Assembly: GCA_036172665.1 (NCBI GenBank)
Contig: JAYKNF010000053.1
Span: 1-64,000 of the forward strand
Reading direction: 5' to 3'
Length of the DNA stretch: 64,000 nt
DNA from: Prosopocoilus inquinatus
Taxonomy: Eukaryota > Arthropoda > Insecta > Coleoptera > Lucanidae
Position numbers and translations under genes: made by a program. Shown piece by piece: positions 26,072-39,195 of the stretch. Within the stretch, counting starts at the first letter, position 1, and the number at the start of each line of letters is the position of its first letter. The notes below the pieces were generated by a model. It was not told where the DNA came from, did no database searches, and saw nothing but the letters and a program-made list of their open reading frames with translations.

Positions 26072-29000
26072 AAATAGTTTTAAACGAAACAACACGCATT
26101 AGCGTTGTTCCTGTGATGTATCTAATCGATCCTTACTCATCTATCATGTTATTTGACGTTTGGATGGACTCCAGTAAGTCTGATGTGAGATACAAAGTTT
26201 TTGGACGCAGCAGGAGCTAGAAATAGTTTTAAACGAAACAACACGTATTAGCGTTGTTCCTGTGCTGTATCTAATCGATCCTTACTCATCTATCATCTTA
26301 TTTGGCGTTTCGATGGACTCCAGTAGCTCTGATGTGAGATACGACGTTTTCGGACGCAGCAGAAGCTGGAAATAGTTTTAAACGAAACAACACGCATTAG
26401 CGTTGTTCCTGTGATGTATCTAATCGATACTTACTCATCTATCATGTTATTTGACGTTTCGATGGACTCCAGTAACTCTAATGTGAGAAACGAAATTTTC
26501 GGACGCAGCAGAAGCTGGAAATAGTTTTAAACGAAACAACACGTATTAGCGTTGTTCCTGGGATGTATCTAATCGATCCTTACTCATCTATCATGTTATT
26601 TGACGTTTGGATGGACTCCAGTAACTCCGATGTGAGATACAAAGTTTTTGGACGCAGCAGGAGCTGGAAATAGTTTTAAACGAAACAACACGTATTAGCG
26701 TTGTTCCTGTGCTGTATCTAATCGATCCTTACTTATCTATCATGTTATTTGACGTTTCGATGCACTCCAGTAACTCTGATGTGAGATACGAAGTTTTCGG
26801 ACGCAGCAGAAGCTGGAAATAGTTTTAAACGAAACAACACGTATTAGCGTTGTTCCTGGGATGTATCTAATCGATCCTTACTCATCTATCATGTTATTTG
26901 ACGTTCGGATGGACTCCAGTAACTCTGATGTGAGATACAAAGTTTTTGGACGCAGCAGTAGCTGGAAATAGTTTAGAACGAAAAAACACGTATTAGCGTT
27001 GTTCCTGTGATGTATCTAATCGATCCTTACTTAGCTACTATGTTATTTGACGTTTCGATGGACTCCAGTAACTCTAATGTGAGATACGAAATTTTCGGAC
27101 GCAGCAGCAGCTGGAAATACTTTTAAACGAAACAACACATATTAGCGTTGTTCCTGTGATGTAACTAATCGATCCTTACTCATCTATCATGTTATTTGAC
27201 GTTTGGACGGACTCCAGTAACTCTGATGAGAGATACGACGTTTTTGGACGCAGCAGGGGCTGGAAATAGTTTTAAACGAAACAACACGTATTAGCGTTGT
27301 TCCTGTGCTGTATCTAATCAATCCTTACTCATCTATCATGTTATTTGTCGTTTCGATGGACTCCAGTAGCTCTGATGTGAGATACGACGTTTTCGGACGC
27401 AGCAGAAGCTGGAAATAGTTTTAAACGAAACAACACGCATTAGCGTTGTTCCTGTGATGTATCTAATCGATCCTTACTCATCTAACATGTTATTTGGCGT
27501 TTCGATGGACTCCAGTAACTTTGATGTGAGATACGAAGTTCTCGGACGCAGCTGAAGCTGGAAATAGTTTTAAACGAAACAACACGTACTAGCGTTGTTC
27601 CTGTGATGTATCTAATCGATCCTTACTCATCTATCATGTTATTTGACGTTTGGATGGGCTCCAGTAACTCTGAAGTGAGATACGAAGTTCTCGGACGCAG
27701 CTGAAGCTGGAAATAGTTTTAAACGAAACAACACGCATTAGCGTTGTTCCTGTGATGTATCTAATGGATCCTTACTCATCTATCATGTTATTTGACGTTT
27801 GGATGGACTCCAGTAACTCTGATGTGAGATACGAAATTATCGGACGCAGCAGAAGCTGGAAATAGTTTTAAATGAAACAACACGCATTAGCGTTGTTCCT
27901 GTGATGTATCTAATCGATACTTACTCATCTATCATGTTATTTGACGTTTCGATGGACTCCAGTAACTCTAATGTGAGAAACGAAATTTTCGGACGCAGCA
28001 GAAGCTGGAAATAGTTTTAAACGAAACAACACGCATTAGCGTTGTTCCTGTGATGTATCTAATCGATCCTTACTCATCTATCATGTTATTTGACGTTTGG
28101 ATGGACTCCAGTAAGTCTGATGTGAGATACAAAGTTTTTGGACGCAGCAGGAGCTGGAAATAGTTTTAAACGAAACAACACGCATTAGCGTTGTTCCTGT
28201 GATGTATCTAATCGATACTTACTCATCTATCATGTTATTTGACGTTTCGATGGACTCCAGTAACTCTAATGTGAGAAACGAAATTTTCGGACGCAGCAGA
28301 AGCTGGAAATAGTTTTAAACGAAACAACACGCATTAGCGTTGTTCCTGTGATGTATCTAATCGATCCTTACTCATCTATCATGTTATTTGACGTTTGGAT
28401 GGACTCCAGTAAGTCTGATGTGAGATACAAAGTTTTTGGACGCAGCAGGAGCTGGAAATAGTTTTAAACGAAACAACACGTATTAGCGTTGTTCCTGTGC
28501 TGTATCTAATCGATCCTTACTTATCTATCATGTTATTTGACGTTTGGATGGACTCCAGTAAGTCTGATATGAGATACAAAGTTTTTGGACGCAGCAGGAG
28601 CTGGAAATAGTTTTAAACGAAACAACACGTATTAGCGTTGTTCCTGTGCTGTATCTAATCGATCCTTACTTATCTATCATGTTATTTGACGTTTCGATGC
28701 ACTCCAGTAACTCTGATGTGAGATACGAAGTTTTCGGACGCAGCAGAAGCTGGAAATAGTTTTAAACGAAACAACACGTATTAGCGTTGTTCCTGGGATG
28801 TATCTAATCGATCCTTACTCATCTATCATGTTATTTGACGTTTGGATGGACTCCAGTAACTCTGATGTGAGATACAAAGTTTTTGGACGCAGCAGTAGCT
28901 GGAAATAGTTTAGAACGAAAAAACACGTATTAGCGTTGTTCCTGTGATGTATCTAATCGATCCTTACTTAGCTACTATGTTATTTGACGTTTCGATGGAC

Positions 29001-31286
29001 TCCAGTAACTCTAATGTGAGATACGAAAATTTCGGACGCAGCAGCAGCTGGAAATAGTTTTAAACGAAACAACACATATTATCGTTGTTCCTGTGATGTA
29101 ACTAATCGATCCTTACTCATCTATCATGTTATTTGACGTTTGGACGGACTCCAGTAACTCTGATGAGAGATACGACGTTTTTGGACGCAGCAGGAGCTGG
29201 AAATAGTTTTAAACGAAACAACACGTATTAGCGTTGTTCCTGTGCTGTATCTAATCAATCCTTACTCATCTATCATGTTATTTGTCGTTTCGATGGACTC
29301 CAGTAGCTCTGATGTGAGATACGACGTTTTCGGACGCAGCAGAAGCTGGAAATAGTTTTAAACGAAACAACACGCATTAGCGTTGTTCCTGTGATGTATC
29401 TAATCGATCCTTACTCATCTAACATGTTATTTGGCGTTTCGATGGACTCCAGTAACTTTGATGTGAGATACGAAGTTCTCGGACGCAGCTGAAGCTGGAA
29501 ATTGTTTTAAACGAAACAACACGTATTAGCGTTGTTCCTGTGATGTATCTAATCGATCCTTACTCATCTATCATGTTATTTGACGTTTGGATGGGCTCCA
29601 GTAACTCTGAAGTGAGATACGAAGTTCTCGGACGCAGCTGAAGCTGGAAATAGTTTTAAACGAAACAACACGCATTAGCGTTGTTCCTGTGATGTATCTA
29701 ATCGATCCTTACTCATCTATCATGTTATTTGACGTTTGGATGGACTCCAGTAACTCTGATGTGAGATACGAAATTATCGGACGCAGCAGAAGCTGGAAAT
29801 AGTTTTAAATGAAACAACACGCATTAGCGTTGTTCCTGTGATGTATCTAATCGATCCTTACTCACCTATCATGTTATTTGACGTTTGGATGGGCTCCAGT
29901 AACTCTGAAGTGAGATACGAAGTTCTCGGACGCAGCTGAAGCTGGAAATAGTTTTAAACGAAACAACACGCACTAGCGTTGTTCCTGTGATGTATCTAAT
30001 CGATACTTACTCATCTATCATGTTATTTGACGTTTCGATGGACTCCAGTAACTCTAATGTGAGAAACGAAATTTTCGGACGCAGCAGAAGCTGGAAATAG
30101 TTTTAAACGAAACAACACGCATTAGCGTTGTTCCTGTGATGTATCTAATCGATCCTTACTCATCTATCATGTTATTTGACGTTTGGATGGACTCCAGTAA
30201 CTCTGATGTGAGATACGAAATTATCGGACGCAGCAGAAGCTGGAAATAGTTTTAAATGAAACAACACGCATTAGCGTTGTTCCTGTGATGTATCTAATCG
30301 ATACTTACTCATCTATCATGTTATTTGGCGTTTCGATGGACTCCAGTAGCTCTGATGTGAGATACGACGTTTTCGGACGCAGCAGAAGCTGGAAATAGTT
30401 TTAAACGAAACAACACGCATTAGCGTTGTTCCTGTGATGTATCTAATCGATCCTTACTCATCTATCATGTTATTTGACGTTTGGATGGACTCCAGTAACT
30501 CTGATGTGAGATACGAAATTATCGGACGCAGCAGAAGCTGGAAATAGTTTTAAATGAAACAACACGCATTAGCGTTGTGCCTGTGATGTATCTAATCGAT
30601 CCTTACTCATCTATCATGTTATTTGACGTTTCGATGGACTCTAGTAACTCTGATGTGATATACGAAGTTTTTGGACGCAGCAGGAGCTAGAAATAGTTTT
30701 AAACGAAACAACACGTATTAGCGTTGTTCCTGTGATGTATCTAATCGATCCTTACTCATCTATCATGTTATTTGACGTTTGGATGGACTCCAGTATCTCT
30801 GATGTGAGATACGAAATTTTCGGACGCAGCAGAAGCTGGTAATAGTTTTAAACGAAACAACACGCATTAGCGTTGTTCCTGTGATGTATCTAAACAATCC
30901 TTACTTATCTAACATGTTATTTGACGTTTGGATGGACTCCAGTAAGTCTGATGTGAGATACAAAGTTTTTGGACGCAGCAGTAGCTGGAAATAGTTTAGA
31001 ACGAAAAAGCACGTATTAGCGTTGTTCCTGTGATGTATCTAATCGATCCTTACTTAGCTACTATGTTATTTGACGTTTCGATGGACTCCAGTAACTCTAA
31101 TGTGAGATACGAAATTTTCGGACGCAGCAGCAGCTGGAAATAGTTTTAAACGAAACAACACATATTAGCGTTGTTCCTGTGATGTAACTAATCGATCCTT
31201 ACTCACCTATCATGTTATTTGACGTTTGGATGGGCTCCAGTAACTCTGAAGTGAGATACGAAGTTCTCGGACGCAGCTGAAGCTGG
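26072..31286 (+). repeat. HOR row of 35 monomers (5215 bp)
   Basis: Order: t1 to t12 in consensus order, then t3 t1b t3 t1b t5/t1 t5 t6, then t7 to t18 in consensus order. The inserted seven units equal the first part of the 8-monomer block seen at 1938. Private changes include aactccgatg (26626), aaatactttt at 27115, aatggatcc (27763), gaaaatttcgg (about 29026) and a cgcactag t3 copy at 29946. Confidence 0.88.
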
Positions 31287-33074
31287 AAATAGTTTTAAAC
31301 GAAACAACACGCATTAGCGTTGTTCCTGTGATGTATCTAATCGATCCTTACTCATCTATCATGTTATTTGACGTTTGGATGGACTCCAGTAAGTCTGATG
31401 TGAGATACAAAGTTTTTGGACGCAGCAGGAGCTAGAAATAGTTTTAAACGAAACAACACGTATTAGCGTTGTTCCTGTGCTGTATCTAATCGATCCTTGC
31501 TCATCTATCATCTTATTTGGCGTTTCGATGGACTCCAGTAGCTCTGATGTGAGATACGACGTTTTCGGACGCAGCAGAAGCTGGAAATAGTTTTAAACGA
31601 AACAACACGCATTAGCGTTGTTCCTGTGATGTATCTAATCGATCCTTACTCACCTATCATGTTATTTGACGTTTGGATGGGCTCCAGTAACTCTGAAGTG
31701 AGATACGAAGTTCTCGGACGCATCTGAAGCTGGAAATAGTTTTAAACGAAACAACACGCATTAGCGTTGTTCCTGTGATGTATCTAATCGATACTTACTC
31801 ATCTATCATGTTATTTGACGTTTCGATGGACTCCAGTAACTCTAATGTGAGAAACGAAATTTTCGGACGCAGCAGAAGCTGGAAATAGTTTTAAACGAAA
31901 CAACACGCATTATCGTTGTTCCTGTGATGTATCTAATCGATCCTTACTCATCTATCATGTTATTTGACGTTTGGATGGACTCCAGTAACTCTGATGTGAG
32001 ATACGAAATTATCGGACGCAGCAGAAGCTGGAAATAGTTTTAAATGAAACAACACGCATTAGCGTTGTTCCTGTGATGTATCTAATCGATACTTACTCAT
32101 CTATCATGTTATTTGGCGTTTCGATGGACTCCAGTAGCTCTGATGTGAGATACGACGTTTTCGGACGCAGCAGAAGCTGGAAATAGTTTTAAACGAAACA
32201 ACACGCATTAGCGTTGTTCCTGTGATGTATCTAATCGATCCTTACTCATCTATCATGTTATTTGACGTTTGGATGGACTCCAGTAACTCTGATGTGAGAT
32301 ACGAAATTATCGGACGCAGCAGAAGCTGGAAATAGTTTTAAATGAAACAACACGCATTAGCGTTGTGCCTGTGATGTATCTAATCGATCCTTACTCATCT
32401 ATCATGTTATTTGACGTTTCGATGGACTCTAGTAACTCTGATGTGATATACGAAGTTTTTGGACGCAGCAGGAGCTAGAAATAGTTTTAAACGAAACAAC
32501 TCGTATTAGCGTTGTTCCTGTGATGTATCTAATCGATCCTTACTCATCTATCATGTTATTTGACGTTTGGATGGACTCCAGTAAGTCTGATGTGAGATAC
32601 AAAGTTTTTGGACGCAGCAGGAGCTAGAAATAGTTTTAAACGAAACAACACGTATTAGCGTTGTTCCTGTGCTGTATCTAATCGATCCTTACTCATCTAT
32701 CATCTTATTTGGCGTTTCGATGGACTCCAGTAGCTCTGATGTGAGATACGACGTTTTCGGACGCAGCAGAAGCTGGAAATAGTTTTAAACGAAACAACAC
32801 GCATTAGCGTTGTTCCTGTGATGTATCTAATCGATCCTTACTCATCTATCATGTTATTTGACGTTTGGATGGACTCCAGTAACTCTGATGTGAGATACGA
32901 AATTATCGGACGCAGCAGAAGCTGGAAATAGTTTTAAATGAAACAACACGCATTAGCGTTGTGCCTGTGATGTATCTAATCGATCCTTACTCATCTATCA
33001 TGTTATTTGACGTTTCGATGGACTCTAGTAACTCTGATGTGATATACGAAGTTTTTGGACGCAGCAGGAGCTAG
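31287..33074 (+). repeat. Twelve-monomer segment leading into diverged island
   Basis: Order: t1 t2 t13 t3 t12 t14 t12 t15 t1 t2 t12 t15. The t13 copy at 31585 carries catctgaagc instead of cagctgaagc. The same unusual copy sits at 54156 in an identical twelve-unit series (53858-55645), offset 22571 bp. Private changes ccttgctc (near 31497), ttatcgttg at 31883 and actcgtatt at 32479 are absent from the later copy. Confidence 0.88.
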
Positions 33075-34713
33075 AAATAGTTTTAAACGAAACAACACGT
33101 ATTAGCGTTGTTCCTGTGATGTATCTAATCGATCCTTACTCATCTATCATGTTATTTGACGTTTGGACGGACTCCAGTAACTCTGATGTGAGATACAAAG
33201 TTATCGGACGCAGCAGAAGCTGGAAATAGTTTTAAACGAAACAACACGCATTAGCGTTGTTCCTGTGATGTATCTAATCGATCCTTACTCATCTATCATG
33301 TTATTTGACGTTTGGACGGACTCCAGTAACTCTGATGTGAGATACAAAGTTATCGGACGCAGCAGAAGCTGGAAATTGTTTTAAACGAAACAACACGTAT
33401 TAGCGTTGTTCCTGTGATGTATCTAATCGATCCTTACTCATCTATCATGTTATTTGACGTTTGGATGGGCTCCAGTAACTCTGAAGTGAGATACGAAGTT
33501 ATCGGACGCAGCAGAAGCTGGAAATAGTTTTAAACGAAACAACACGTATTAGCGTTGTTCCTGTGATGTATCTAATTGATCCTTACTCATCTATCATGTT
33601 ATTTGACGTTTGGATGGACTCCAGTAACTCTGATGTGAGATACAAAGTTTTTGGACGCAGCAGAAGCTGGAAATAGTTTTGAACGAAACAACACGTATTA
33701 GCGTTGTTCCTGTGATGTATCTAATCGATCCCTACTTAGCTACTATGTTATTTGACGTTTCGATGGACTCCAGTAACTCTAATGTGAGATACGAAATTTT
33801 CGGACGCAGCAGCAGCTGGAAATAGTTTTAAACGAAACAACACATATTAGCGTTGTTCCTGTGATGTAACTAATCGATCCTTACTCATCTATCATGTTAT
33901 TTGACGTTTGGACGGACTCCAGTAACTCTGATGAGAGATACAAAATTCTCGGACGCAGTAGAAGCTGGAAATAGTTTTGAACGAAACAACACGTATTAGC
34001 GTTGTTCCTGTGATGTATCTAAACGATTCTTACTTATCTAACATGTTATTTGACGTTTGGATGGACTCCAGTAAGTCTGATGTGAGATACAAAGTTTTTG
34101 GACGCAGCAGGAGCTGGAAATAGTTTTAAACGAAACAACACGTATCAGCGTTGTTCCTGTGCTGTATCTAATCGATCCTTACTAATCTGTCATGTTATTT
34201 GGCGTTTCGATGGACTCCAGTAGCTCTGATGTGAGATACGACGTTTTCGGACGCAGCAGAAGCTCTAAATAGCTTTAAAAGAAACAACACGCATTAGCGT
34301 TGTTCCTGTGATGTATCTAATCGATCCTTACTCATCTATCATGTTATTTGGCGTTTCGATGGACTCCAGTAACTTTGATGTGAGATACGAAGTTCTCGGA
34401 CGCAGCTGAAGCTGGAAATAGTTTTAAATGAAACAACACGTATTAGCGTTGTTCCTGTGATGTATCTAATCGATCCTTACTCATCTATCATGTTATTTGG
34501 CGTTTCGATGGACTCCAGTAACTTTGATGTGAGATACGAAGTTCTCGGACGCAGCTGAAGCTGGAAATAGTTTTAAACGAAACAACACGTATTAGCGTTG
34601 TTCCTGTGATGTATCTAATCGATCCTTACTTATCTATCATGTTATTTGACGTTTCGATGGACTCCAGTAACTATGATGTGAGATACGAAATTTTCGGACG
34701 CAGCAGAAGCTGG
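33075..34713 (+). repeat. Diverged island, copy 1 (11 monomers)
   Basis: These eleven units still keep the 149-bp step but carry combinations not found in the t1 to t18 set: ggacggactcc with acaaagttatcgg (33075, 33224), gatgggctcc with gaagttatcgg (33373), taattgatcc (33522), gttttgaacg (33671, 33969), cgatccctac, cgcagtagaag (33820), cgtatcag with ctaatctgtcatg (34118), ctctaaatagcttt (34267) and ctatgatgtg (34565). They look like older relatives of t11, t4, t7, t8, t17, t2 and t10 in that order. The island stops abruptly at 34693-34713, where a copy of 20836 onward begins. Confidence 0.85.
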
Positions 34714-37700
34714 AAATAGTTTTAAACGAAACAACACGCATTAGCGTTGTTCCTGTGATGTATCTAATCGATCCTTACTCATCTATCATGTTATTTGACG
34801 TTTCGATGGACTCCAGTAACTCTAATGTGAGAAACGAAATTTTCGGACGCAGCAGAAGCTGGAAATAGTTTTAAACGAAACAACACGCATTAGCGTTGTT
34901 CCTGTGATGTATCTAATCGATCCTTACTCATCTATCATGTTATTTGACGTTTGGATGGACTCCAGTAAGTCTGATGTGAGATACAAAGTTTTTGGACGCA
35001 GCAGGAGCTGGAAATAGTTTTAAACGAAACAACACGTATTAGCGTTGTTCCTGTGCTGTATCTAATCGATCCTTACTCACCTATCATGTTATTTGACGTT
35101 TGGATGGGCTCCAGTAACTCTGAAGTGAGATACGAAGTTCTCGGACGCAGCTGAAGCTGGAAATAGTTTTAAACGAAACAACACGCATTAGCGTTGTTCC
35201 TGTGATGTATCTAATCGATACTTACTCATCTATCATGTTATTTGGCGTTTCGATGGACTCCAGTAACTCTAATATGAGAAACGAAATTTTCGGACGCAGC
35301 AGAAGCTGGAAATAGTTTTAAACGAAACAACACGCATTAGCGTTGTTCCTGTGATGTATCTAATCGATCCTTACTCATCTATCATGTTATTTGACGTTTG
35401 GATGGACTCCAGTAAGTCTGATGTGAGATACAAAGTTTTTGGACGCAGCAGGAGCTAGAAATAGTTTTAAACGAAACAACACGTATTAGCGTTGTTCCTG
35501 TGCTGTATCTAATCGATCCTTACTCATCTATCATCTTATTTGGCGTTTCGATGGACTCCAGTAGCTCTGATGTGAGATACGACGTTTTCGGACGCAGCAG
35601 AAGCTGGAAATAGTTTTAAACGAAACAACACGCATTAGCGTTGTTCCTGTGATGTATCTAATCGATACTTACTCATCTATCATGTTATTTGACGTTTCGA
35701 TGGACTCCAGTAACTCTAATGTGAGAAACGAAATTTTCGGACGCAGCAGAAGCTGGAAATAGTTTTAAACGAAACAACACGTATTAGCGTTGTTCCTGGG
35801 ATGTATCTAATCGATCCTTACTCATCTATCATGTTATTTGACGTTTGGATGGACTCCAGTAACTCTGATGTGAGATACAAAGTTTTTGGACGCAGCAGGA
35901 GCTGGAAATAGTTTTAAACGAAACAACACGTATTAGCGTTGTTCCTGTGCTGTATCTAATCGATCCTTACTTATCTATCATGTTATTTGACGTTTCGATG
36001 CACTCCAGTAACTCTGATGTGAGATACGAAGTTTTCGGACGCAGCAGAAGCTGGAAATAGTTTTAAACGAAACAACACGTATTAGCTTTGTTCCTGGGAT
36101 GTATCTAATCGATCCTTACTCATCTATCATGTTATTTGACGTTCGGATGGACTCCAGTAACTCTGATGTGAGATACAAAGTTTTTGGACGCAGCAGTAGC
36201 TGGAAATAGTTTAGAACGAAAAAACACGTATTAGCGTTGTTCCTGTGATGTATCTAATCGATCCTTACTTAGCTACTATGTTATTTGACGTTTCGATGGA
36301 CTCCAGTAACTCTAATGTGAGATACGAAATTTTCGGACGCAGCAGCAGCTGGAAATAGTTTTAAACGAAACAACACATATTAGCGTTGTTCCTGTGATGT
36401 AACTAATCGATCCTTACTCATCTATCATGTTATTTGACGTTTGGACGGACTCCAGTAACTCTGATGAGAGATACGACGTTTTTGGACGCAGCAGGAGCTG
36501 GAAATAGTTTTAAACGAAACAACACGTATTAGCGTTGTTCCTGTGCTGTATCTAATCAATCCTTACTCATCTATCATGTTATTTGTCGTTTCGATGGACT
36601 CCAGTAGCTCTGATGTGAGATACGACGTTTTCGGACGCAGCAGAAGCTGGAAATAGTTTTAAACGAAACAACACGCATTAGCGTTGTTCCTTTGATGTAT
36701 CTAATCGATCCTTACTCATCTAACATGTTATTTGGCGTTTCGATGGACTCCAGTAACTTTGATGTGAGATACGAAGTTCTCGGACGCAGCTGAAGCTGGA
36801 AATTGTTTTAAACGAAACAACACGTATTAGCGTTGTTCCTGTGATGTATCTAATCGATCCTTACTCATCTATCATGTTATTTGACGTTTGGATGGGCTCC
36901 AGTAACTCTGAAGTGAGATACGAAGTTCTCGGACGCAGCTGAAGCTGGAAATAGTTTTAAACGAAACAACACGCATTAGCGTTGTTCCTGTGATGTATCT
37001 AATCGATCCTTACTCATCTATCATGTTATTTGACGTTTGGATGGACTCCAGTAACTCTGATGTGAGATACGAAATTATCGGACGCAGCAGAAGCTGGAAA
37101 TAGTTTTAAATGAAACAACACGCATTAGCGTTGTTCCTGTGATGTATCTAATCGATCCTTACTCACCTATCATGTTATTTGACGTTTGGATGGGCTCCAG
37201 TAACTCTGAAGTGAGATACGAAGTTCTCGGACGCAGCTGAAGCTGGAAATAGTTTTAAACGAAACAACACGCATTAGCGTTGTTCCTGTGATGTATCTAA
37301 TCGATACTTACTCATCTATCATGTTATTTGACGTTTCGATGGACTCCAGTAACTCTAATGTGAGAAACGAAATTTTCGGACGCAGCAGAAGCTGGAAATA
37401 GTTTTAAACGAAACAACACGCATTAGCGTTGTTCCTGTGATGTATCTAATCGATCCTTACTCATCTATCATGTTATTTGACGTTTGGATGGACTCCAGTA
37501 ACTCTGATGTGAGATACGAAATTATCGGACGCAGCAGAAGCTGGAAATAGTTTTAAATGAAACAACACGCATTAGCGTTGTTCCTGTGATGTATCTAATC
37601 GATACTTACTCATCTATCATGTTATTTGGCGTTTCGATGGACTCCAGTAGCTCTGATGTGAGATACGACGTTTTCGGACGCAGCAGAAGCTGGAAATAGT

Positions 37701-39190
37701 TTTAAACGAAACAACACGCATTAGCGTTGTTCCTGTGATGTATCTAATCGATCCTTACTCATCTATCATGTTATTTGACGTTTGGATGGACTCCAGTAAC
37801 TCTGATGTGAGATACAAAGTTTTTGGACGCAGCAGTAGCTGGAAATAGTTTAGAACGAAAAAACACGTATTAGCGTTGTTCCTGTGATGTATCTAATCGA
37901 TCCTTACTTAGCTACTATGTTATTTGACGTTTCGATGGACTCCAGTAACTCTAATGTGAGATACGAAATTTTCGGACGCAGCAGCAGCTGGAAATAGTTT
38001 TAAACGAAACAACACATATTAGCGTTGTTCCTGTGATGTAACTAATCGATCCTTACTCATCTATCATGTTATTTGACGTTTGGACGGACTCCAGTAACTC
38101 TGATGAGAGATACGACGTTTTTGGACGCAGCAGGAGCTGGAAATAGTTTTAAACGAAACAACACGTATTAGCGTTGTTCCTGTGCTGTATCTAATCAATC
38201 CTTACTCATCTATCATGTTATTTGTCGTTTCGATGGACTCCAGTAGCTCTGATGTGAGATACGACGTTTTCGGACGCAGCAGAAGCTGGAAATAGTTTTA
38301 AACGAAACAACACGCATTAGCGTTGTTCCTGTGATGTATCTAATCGATCCTTACTCATCTAACATGTTATTTGGCGTTTCGATGGACTCCAGTAACTTTG
38401 ATGTGAGATACGAAGTTCTCGGACGCAGCTGAAGCTGGAAATTGTTTTAAACGAAACAACACGTATTAGCGTTGTTCCTGTGATGTATCTAATCGATCCT
38501 TACTCATCTATCATGTTATTTGACGTTTGGATGGGCTCCAGTAACTCTGAAGTGAGATACGAAGTTCTCGGACGCAGCTGAAGCTGGAAATAGTTTTAAA
38601 CGAAACAACACGCATTAGCGTTGTTCCTGTGATGTATCTAATCGATCCTTACTCATCTATCATGTTATTTGACGTTTGGATGGACTCCAGTAACTCTGAT
38701 GTGAGATACGAAATTATCGGACGCAGCAGAAGCTGGAAATAGTTTTAAATGAAACAACACGCATTAGCGTTGTTCCTGTGATGTATCTAATCGATCCTTA
38801 CTCACCTATCATGTTATTTGACGTTTGGATGGGCTCCAGTAACTCTGAAGTGAGATACGAAGTTCTCGGACGCAGCTGAAGCTGGAAATAGTTTTAAATG
38901 AAACAACACGCATTAGCGTTGTTCCTGTGATGTATCTAATCGATACTTACTCATCTATCATGTTATTTGGCGTTTCGATGGACTCCAGTAGCTCTGATGT
39001 GAGATACGACGTTTTCGGACGCAGCAGAAGCTGGAAATAGTTTTAAACGAAACAACACGCATTAGCGTTGTTCCTGTGATGTATCTAATCGATCCTTACT
39101 CATCTATCATGTTATTTGACGTTTGGATGGACTCCAGTAACTCTGATGTGAGATACGAAATTATCGGACGCAGCAGAAGCTGGAAATAGT
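34714..39190 (+). repeat. Segmental copy of 20857-25333 (30 monomers)
   Basis: Thirty units plus 7 bases repeat 20857-25333 at an offset of 13857 bp, exactly 93 monomers. Unit order is identical, and private changes tagctttg (22226/36083), cctttgatg (22831/36688) and the t3* marker (21413/35270) are shared. The match begins around 34693 inside the last island unit and ends where the orientation flips. This is one of the youngest duplications in the window. Confidence 0.92.
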
Positions 39191-39195
39191 TACTG
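39184..39195. other. Inversion junction 1 (head-to-head flip)
   Basis: The forward array reads ctggaaat then agtt and should continue ttaaacg. Instead it continues actggagtcc, the reverse complement of ggactccagt. The four bases agtt (39188-39191) belong equally to both partners: forward aaatagttttaa and reverse cagagttactgg. The reverse partner corresponds to position 63325 of the forward array at the far right. A 4-bp shared sequence is typical of microhomology-mediated or template-switch joining, but an assembly misjoin could look the same. Confidence 0.9.

Larger units (their letters stand above)
1..39190 (+). repeat. Forward-oriented array block 1 (263 monomers)
   Basis: All units run in the same direction. 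Starts fall on 1+149k up to 7004. One 145-bp unit follows, and then starts fall on 7149+149k up to 39184, where only 7 bases of the next unit remain before the orientation changes. That is 263 full units with a single net length change, so this block evolves by substitution and by exchange in whole-monomer steps. It holds several HOR rows, several tandem sub-duplications, and a diverged island at 33075-34713. Confidence 0.95.
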
